A DNA stretch of 64,000 nt, taken from Pomphorhynchus laevis. Taxonomy: Eukaryota; Acanthocephala; Palaeacanthocephala; Echinorhynchida; Pomphorhynchidae. Below the pieces are notes generated by a model. That model was not told where the DNA came from. It saw only the letters and a list, made by a program, of their open reading frames with translations, and did no database searches. Where the stretch lies: assembly GCA_012934845.2 (NCBI GenBank), contig WNNJ02003751.1:62001-126000 (forward strand), in the 5' to 3' direction. Shown piece after piece: positions 52,401-58,400 of this stretch (the first letter of the stretch is position 1; each line of letters starts with the position of its first letter). The position numbers and the translations under genes are program-made.

Positions 52401-55400
52401 GATTAAGTCTAAGACATCAGCCGTTTCTTTTTAAAATCTAATGACCAGCTTTTCCCTTCCAATCTTATTCTCAACTCATTTAAATGGCAGGTTGTTTTCT
52501 TTCATGTGCCCCTGCAACAAAAAAGAAACTTAAGAGACTAGCACTATCTGCACTCTCCTGCATTTTGCAGCCTCAACCACTCCCCACCTTCACGAGTCGA
52601 GTAAAATATCTGGATTCACATATTGGATAGATTTAAATGTATCATGAAGATAGCTAAATGGGCTCTTAAACGGGCTCATAATATGTCATTGAATGGCAAA
52701 ACCGAAGTGCACCTTTGGGGTACTTGGGCTGTCTCTGGATTAGTCTTCTTCTCTAGAGAACGTCTCCTATAGCAAAGACTAAGGTTTCTCAAGCTCTTTA
52801 TCTCGCGATTACCAACCATAGTCCGACTTGACTGAACACTTAGGGAATGAAAAAGACCCCGAATGGTTTAGTCGGAATGCGGCGCGCTGATGCGGCCTGG
52901 GGCTCAGATCCCACTGGACCTGATGCCGTGAATTGTATTGCTAAAGACTGCTGTTGTTCCAAGAAATTATAATAAAAAAGAACTTAATAAACATTAACTT
53001 TGTCACATATTAGCTTGTCTTACCTGTTGGTTGTTATTTATTTTAAAAAATCTTTATTTATTTAGAAAAATTAAAACCCTGACCAACCTTTTATATTTCT
53101 GTATACCGTGCACTCATATTTATTGTCATTATTGTTGACAAATACGTCGAGGAACGGTAATACATTTTGGTTTTCAAACTCAACCGTAATATGAAAACGA
53201 TTGCTTAAACTTTCGCTTAATCTCAATTACATTTTCAGAATTATTAGCATATATGAAAGTATAATCGAATGTAAAATGGCATTTTATTTTTGTCTCCTGC
53301 AAATATTTTATTTCCAAGTGACCCACATAAAGGTTGGCTATTGTTGGTCCCAATACAGACTCCATGACAACTCCATCAACTTATTTGTATGCATCTCCAT
53401 TAAAACATTAGGACATGTAAATATAGATTCAGTTAAGCAGAGCTCAAGTAATTGTTTAAAGTGTTCTTTAGACAAGACATTAGTTTGAAGACTATTTTGT
53501 TGATTATCACTGTATACGTATTCTAATGCAAGTTCAATGTAATCACGAATTAGGATGTTTGTGAATAAATCGCTAACGTCCATTGAAGCCATTATACCGC
53601 TCGGTTTGCTAAAAAGTAATCTGTCAGCAAACTCACCACTTGATTTGCAGCTATATTATTGGGGAGCATGTGGTGCTATTATATCGTTAAGAATTTTAGA
53701 AATCTCATAAAATGATGTTTGGAGTTTTAAAATTATTGAATGCATTAGCGGTGCTGTGTTTTTTTTCATCTTTTTTTCTGGTTACCGGATAAGTATTCAG
53801 TTGATCTGTATCCAGTAACCTTTTTAAAAATTTGTTTATCCTCAGGAAGATTTTTGTTAATATCTGATACTATCTTGTTCAATTTTTTAGTCATAATATT
53901 GATAATATTATCAACGTTTTCTGTACTTTTTTCAAACTTTGACTGATCCGATAATATTTTGTTCATTTAATATTCCTTTTTCAAAATGACGATCGTGTTG
54001 TTTTTGTCGGCCTATCGAATAACTACATTTTCGTTGTTTTTAGCATTTTGAGTTGTTTATATTGCTCCTTTGTAATAACATCTATGTTGTAGTCTCTAAT
54101 CTATTTTAGTCCAAAGTTTTTGAATTCACATCGTAAGGACTCATCATTTAAAATTGACACTTCTTTGTTTTTAGCTAATTTTTTCAAGGATTGATATAAC
54201 TTCTCAACAGCGAGCTTTTTTCAATATAAATTTAGTTTTTAATTGTGTATTCAATCCAAGTTGTAAAATGCCGGTAATTTCCGGAGATATTACTATATTT
54301 GACAAGTTGAGTACACTGTCAATATTTTGTCTTCGGCATATCTGATCATCATATAATTTCTTAAATTTATTATTTCTGTAGGCGAGTAGAGCGAAATAAA
54401 CGATCTGAAATGGATAATCTGAAATATGAATAATCTGAAATTGACGATCTGAAATTGACGATCTGAAATTGACGATCTGAAATTGACGATCTGAAATTGC
54501 CAATTTGAAATTTACGATTGGATATTGACAATCTTAAATTGACGATCTGAAATTGACGATCTGAAATTGACGATCTGAAATTGACGATATGAAAATGACG
54601 ACTGTATTAATTATCTCACAAACGTTTTTATGAGATAAAAATAAATACCGGTACACTGCATAGTTTCTTTCATTCAAATCAAGTAGGATATTATTCTTTC
54701 AAATCCCTTAAAAGCAAAAGATTTGTTGACACATTTTCTTTCTTAAGACATTATTTTTACTATCTTTGTTGTTCGTGGTCAACGGCCAAATAAACCAAGA
54801 ATTTTAAATAATAAATAGTCAACGTTTTCATAGTAGTAGATCTCACCTTGTCTCAACACCTGAACACGAGTGAACTCGTTGAACTCTCTTAAAACTCGAT
54901 AGAACAGTCAGAAGTTTAGTGATAGAACGTGATAAATTTTGTCAATAATAATTTTATCAAGACATCACTATGATTGCACTACGTTCAGAAAACTCTGTTA
55001 GTAATCAAAATTGTAATCAGTCTGAACAATTATATCTTTTTCTTCAAATTTTATACTTCAAATTATATCTTTATCTTCATTACTCATATTTTTGGGTATT
55101 GACGTATACGAAAATCAATGATAAAAAGGTAATTCGAAGATCAATTGAGTATCTAACCAATCTATTGTTTATATTTCGAGCATACAATTGTGCTTTTGTA
55201 TAAGAAGCATTTTTGAATTTAAAATAAATTATAAAGGAGTAAATATATTAATTCATTAATTTATTAATAAATTAATAACTTCATTATCAACAATATCACC
55301 ATATAGCCATGATTCTGTGATAGCAAGTAATTTAGGACGAATTAACTGAACTCTATATCTCAGTTCATCTACCTTCGATATAAGACTGTGAACATTACAA

Positions 55401-58400
55401 TGCAGTATTTCACAATGCCCCAACATACCTCTGGGAGTATTCCTATCACCCCTTACACATCCTAATAACCCGGACGCTAAACCATTTAGACTCTGATAGG
55501 CAGAGTAGACGAGCTAGTTTCGATTACAGAATGCACGCGAGGCGGCATGACTAGTGGGCTCCAACTCAGCCGGGTGCGTCGCTTCACAATCTGAAAATTT
55601 TTCACATAGAGATTTGTTTCTCCTTTAGCAACACGAGATGCTAGTTCCTCTTTAACCTTCGATAATTGTTTTCGTTCTGATACATTAAGATCTTTCAGCA
55701 GTCGAATATTAGACCCTTTGATACGGAACGAGTTTCGCAACATTAAGGTTGCATGAAGTTGGTTATGGAAGACAGCTTTGAGTAGTCGGGGTTTATTATT
55801 TAAAGCATTACGCTTACCTAGACGGAAAAGAGCGACAAGTTTAACTTTTTGGACTGTCTCAATGTCACAGGAGCCAAGTACATGTGCCGGAATAGACATC
55901 AAACTCTGAGTGTCGTCATTCAGTCGTGCTTGCGCATTCTCGAAGATAGACTTGGGTACATTAGCTAGAATAACTGAGCATCCTCTATTATATATACGCT
56001 TATTTGAGATCACCCTATCGAGACCATCACAGGACACAGCAGATTGTGTATCTGTACATGCACGTAAGCTGGGTATTTGAGTACCCGTTTTAACAATATT
56101 CCGCAAGCTAGATAAGTCTGTCTGTGTATGTCATGATACAGCACAATCATGACACAAGTTTGCCTCCACTTTTATTCAAGTGGATGCTCATTATGAATCG
56201 ACATTTTGTTGTAATATATTTTTTTTATAATTATTTTATATTTTATTTTATTTGTTTCTAAACTTATTTTCTGGTAACCAATTTTCTCAGGAAAATCGAC
56301 CAGCACATGTCTAGTACTGAATTTCATGCAAAGCACGTTTTCTCTTGCGTTGAGGATATGTGAGTATTTCTATTGTGAATATCATTTTAATTCATTTTAT
56401 TCAGTTTTTACATTCTAATCATTATTCTTTTGTCTACTTCACTCGATTAGACAAATAATAACATTGCTATTCACTTATTGAAGATTTAAGAAAAGCAAGA
56501 AGCTTTATTTTAACATGTTCAAAATATATTTAAATTCATAAAATAAATAAATTTTAATTTTAGTAACTTATAGATTCTTAGATGTTTCAAATGTAATTTT
56601 TTAAAATAGATTATTTTATAAATAGATTAAAATATTTACATACCTAATAAGGAAATAAATATTTTTATTTATAACAAGAAATTCCCAAAATTGCGTAACT
56701 TTGCTAAACAAAAAATTAACTGTTATGAATTTAAAAGTTCCAAGCCAAATTCAATCTAATTTTAGTTTGGCATGTACAAAGCATATGTAAATCGCTAAGA
56801 TCGCTAGCATTATAATTGAATTTGATATTATGCAATATAAATGTACACACATTAAACATCGAAATAAAAAATAATAATTGATAACAATACTTTAATAAAA
56901 TATATTTTATTATGTGATTACATATTACCTGTTAATATAATATAAACTTTTAATCATGTAATTCATAAACAATTAAACGAGTAATTGATTTAATTAAAAA
57001 CCATAATATTCAGGTATTTAATTTTATGATATTTATATTTTTTACTTTAGAGCTTGATAAAAATGTCTACTTTATGTATTATATTGTTTTTAGCATAATA
57101 GTATAACTGTAAATCATAAGCCTATGAGGCAAATAGTAAATGATATGACAGATTGCATATTATTTACTATAGAAAATAATTATAAAATAAATCAAAGATT
57201 TATTTATCAATAAATAAATTAGGAAGATAAGATTTGTAGATTCATACGTTCAATTATATGTACACATAATCCTAATATTAAAAATGATATTAAATATTTA
57301 ATATCATAATATTGAATGTGCATCTTTTAAATGTACATTTAATTAATGTATATTTTAGTTTTTACGTAATAGTCAAACTGGATTTCATAAGCATATTAAG
57401 TTAAAATAGTACGTGAAAAAAAGTTGTATAAAATCTAAAAAAATAATAATGATAATCAAAATTTTGCAATTTATATAAAGTTAAAAACTAAAATGTAATT
57501 TTAAAATAAATATAAATGTTTATTTATTGACTAATAAATAACATACGATATATCAGAATAAGGATTAGAGGTTATCAGAAGCAACTGGTATATTATCAGG
57601 TTTGACCCATAAAACCTCGAACCTGCATAGTAGCAGAAACAAATACATTCTAATGACGCATTTCCTATGATGAAATTTGATAAAATTGTATCTTATTATC
57701 TCACGTTATTTTTCATTAGCCAAATTTATCATTAACATTTATTGTCCGAAACTATGGAATAAAGAGTTATAATAGTAAATCAATGACAATTCATCAATAA
57801 TATTAGCCACATAAATGATAATTGGTGTGCGTTTTAGCAATTTATATAAAGTTAAAAACTAAAATGTAATTTTAAAATTTAGCAATTTATATAAAATAAA
57901 ACAAAGTTAAAATAAAAAAATTAAATTTTAAAATAAAAATTAATTTTATGAATTAACTAATAAATAACAGACGAAATATCAGAATAAGGATTAGAGGTCA
58001 TCAGGAGGAACTGCTATGTTATCAGGTTTGGCTTATATAACTCGACCCAACATAGCAGCAGAAACAAATACATTCTAATGACGCATTTCCTGTGATGAAA
58101 TTTGATTATCTAGTATCTTATTCTAATACAAAGTATACTATTTATTATCTATTCATAAATATTTTCCGCTAATGATTTTAAATTTCTTGCTAAAATCATT
58201 GTGTTGATTTGTATATTTTACTATTTTTTGTTTGATGATATTTTTATAGTAACCTAGTTTAAAATATGCATCTATTAAATTATTTAAATGATTTTGAAGA
58301 AAGCCAATATCATTACATATTGTTGCAATTCTTAAATTTCATCATTTAAAGTATTATATTTCATATTATATGGTATGCATGATTGATCGCGTAAAAATAT

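Larger units (their letters stand above)
50380..52985 (+). mobile_element. LINE C (APE/RT type), decayed
   Basis: Plus-strand element inserted in PLE-4. Pieces: connector (50400-50900, ARLNPSQSSSGKIFKKDKFV), RT motif A region (AVDRISIPFVISSLISIGL, 51500-51570), motif B/C region (FYHITGMPQNSPFSAILYLA, then LVIYVDDTTALISG, 52170-52406) and a 3' A-rich end near 52980. The RT core is present twice by internal duplication (51520-52107 and 52108-52690). The clade is not determined. Confidence 0.72.
49130..54510 (-). mobile_element. PLE-4 (Penelope-like), split by LINE C
   Basis: Minus-strand PLE whose N-terminus and RT occupy 54503-53050 and whose GIY-YIG end lies at 49618-49130. Between them, 49626-52985 holds foreign DNA including LINE C on the + strand. 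Several frame changes. GIY-YIG plus RT in this order marks the Penelope/Neptune-type elements. Confidence 0.72.

Noticed and set aside
52856-52935. Functional tRNA gene
   Set aside because: A- and B-box-like words exist, but arm pairing fails and spacing is short; kept only as a low-confidence relict.
54394-54602. Regular short repeats that could be taken for a CRISPR array
   Set aside because: Units are contiguous 14-mers with no spacers and the context is a eukaryotic retroelement.
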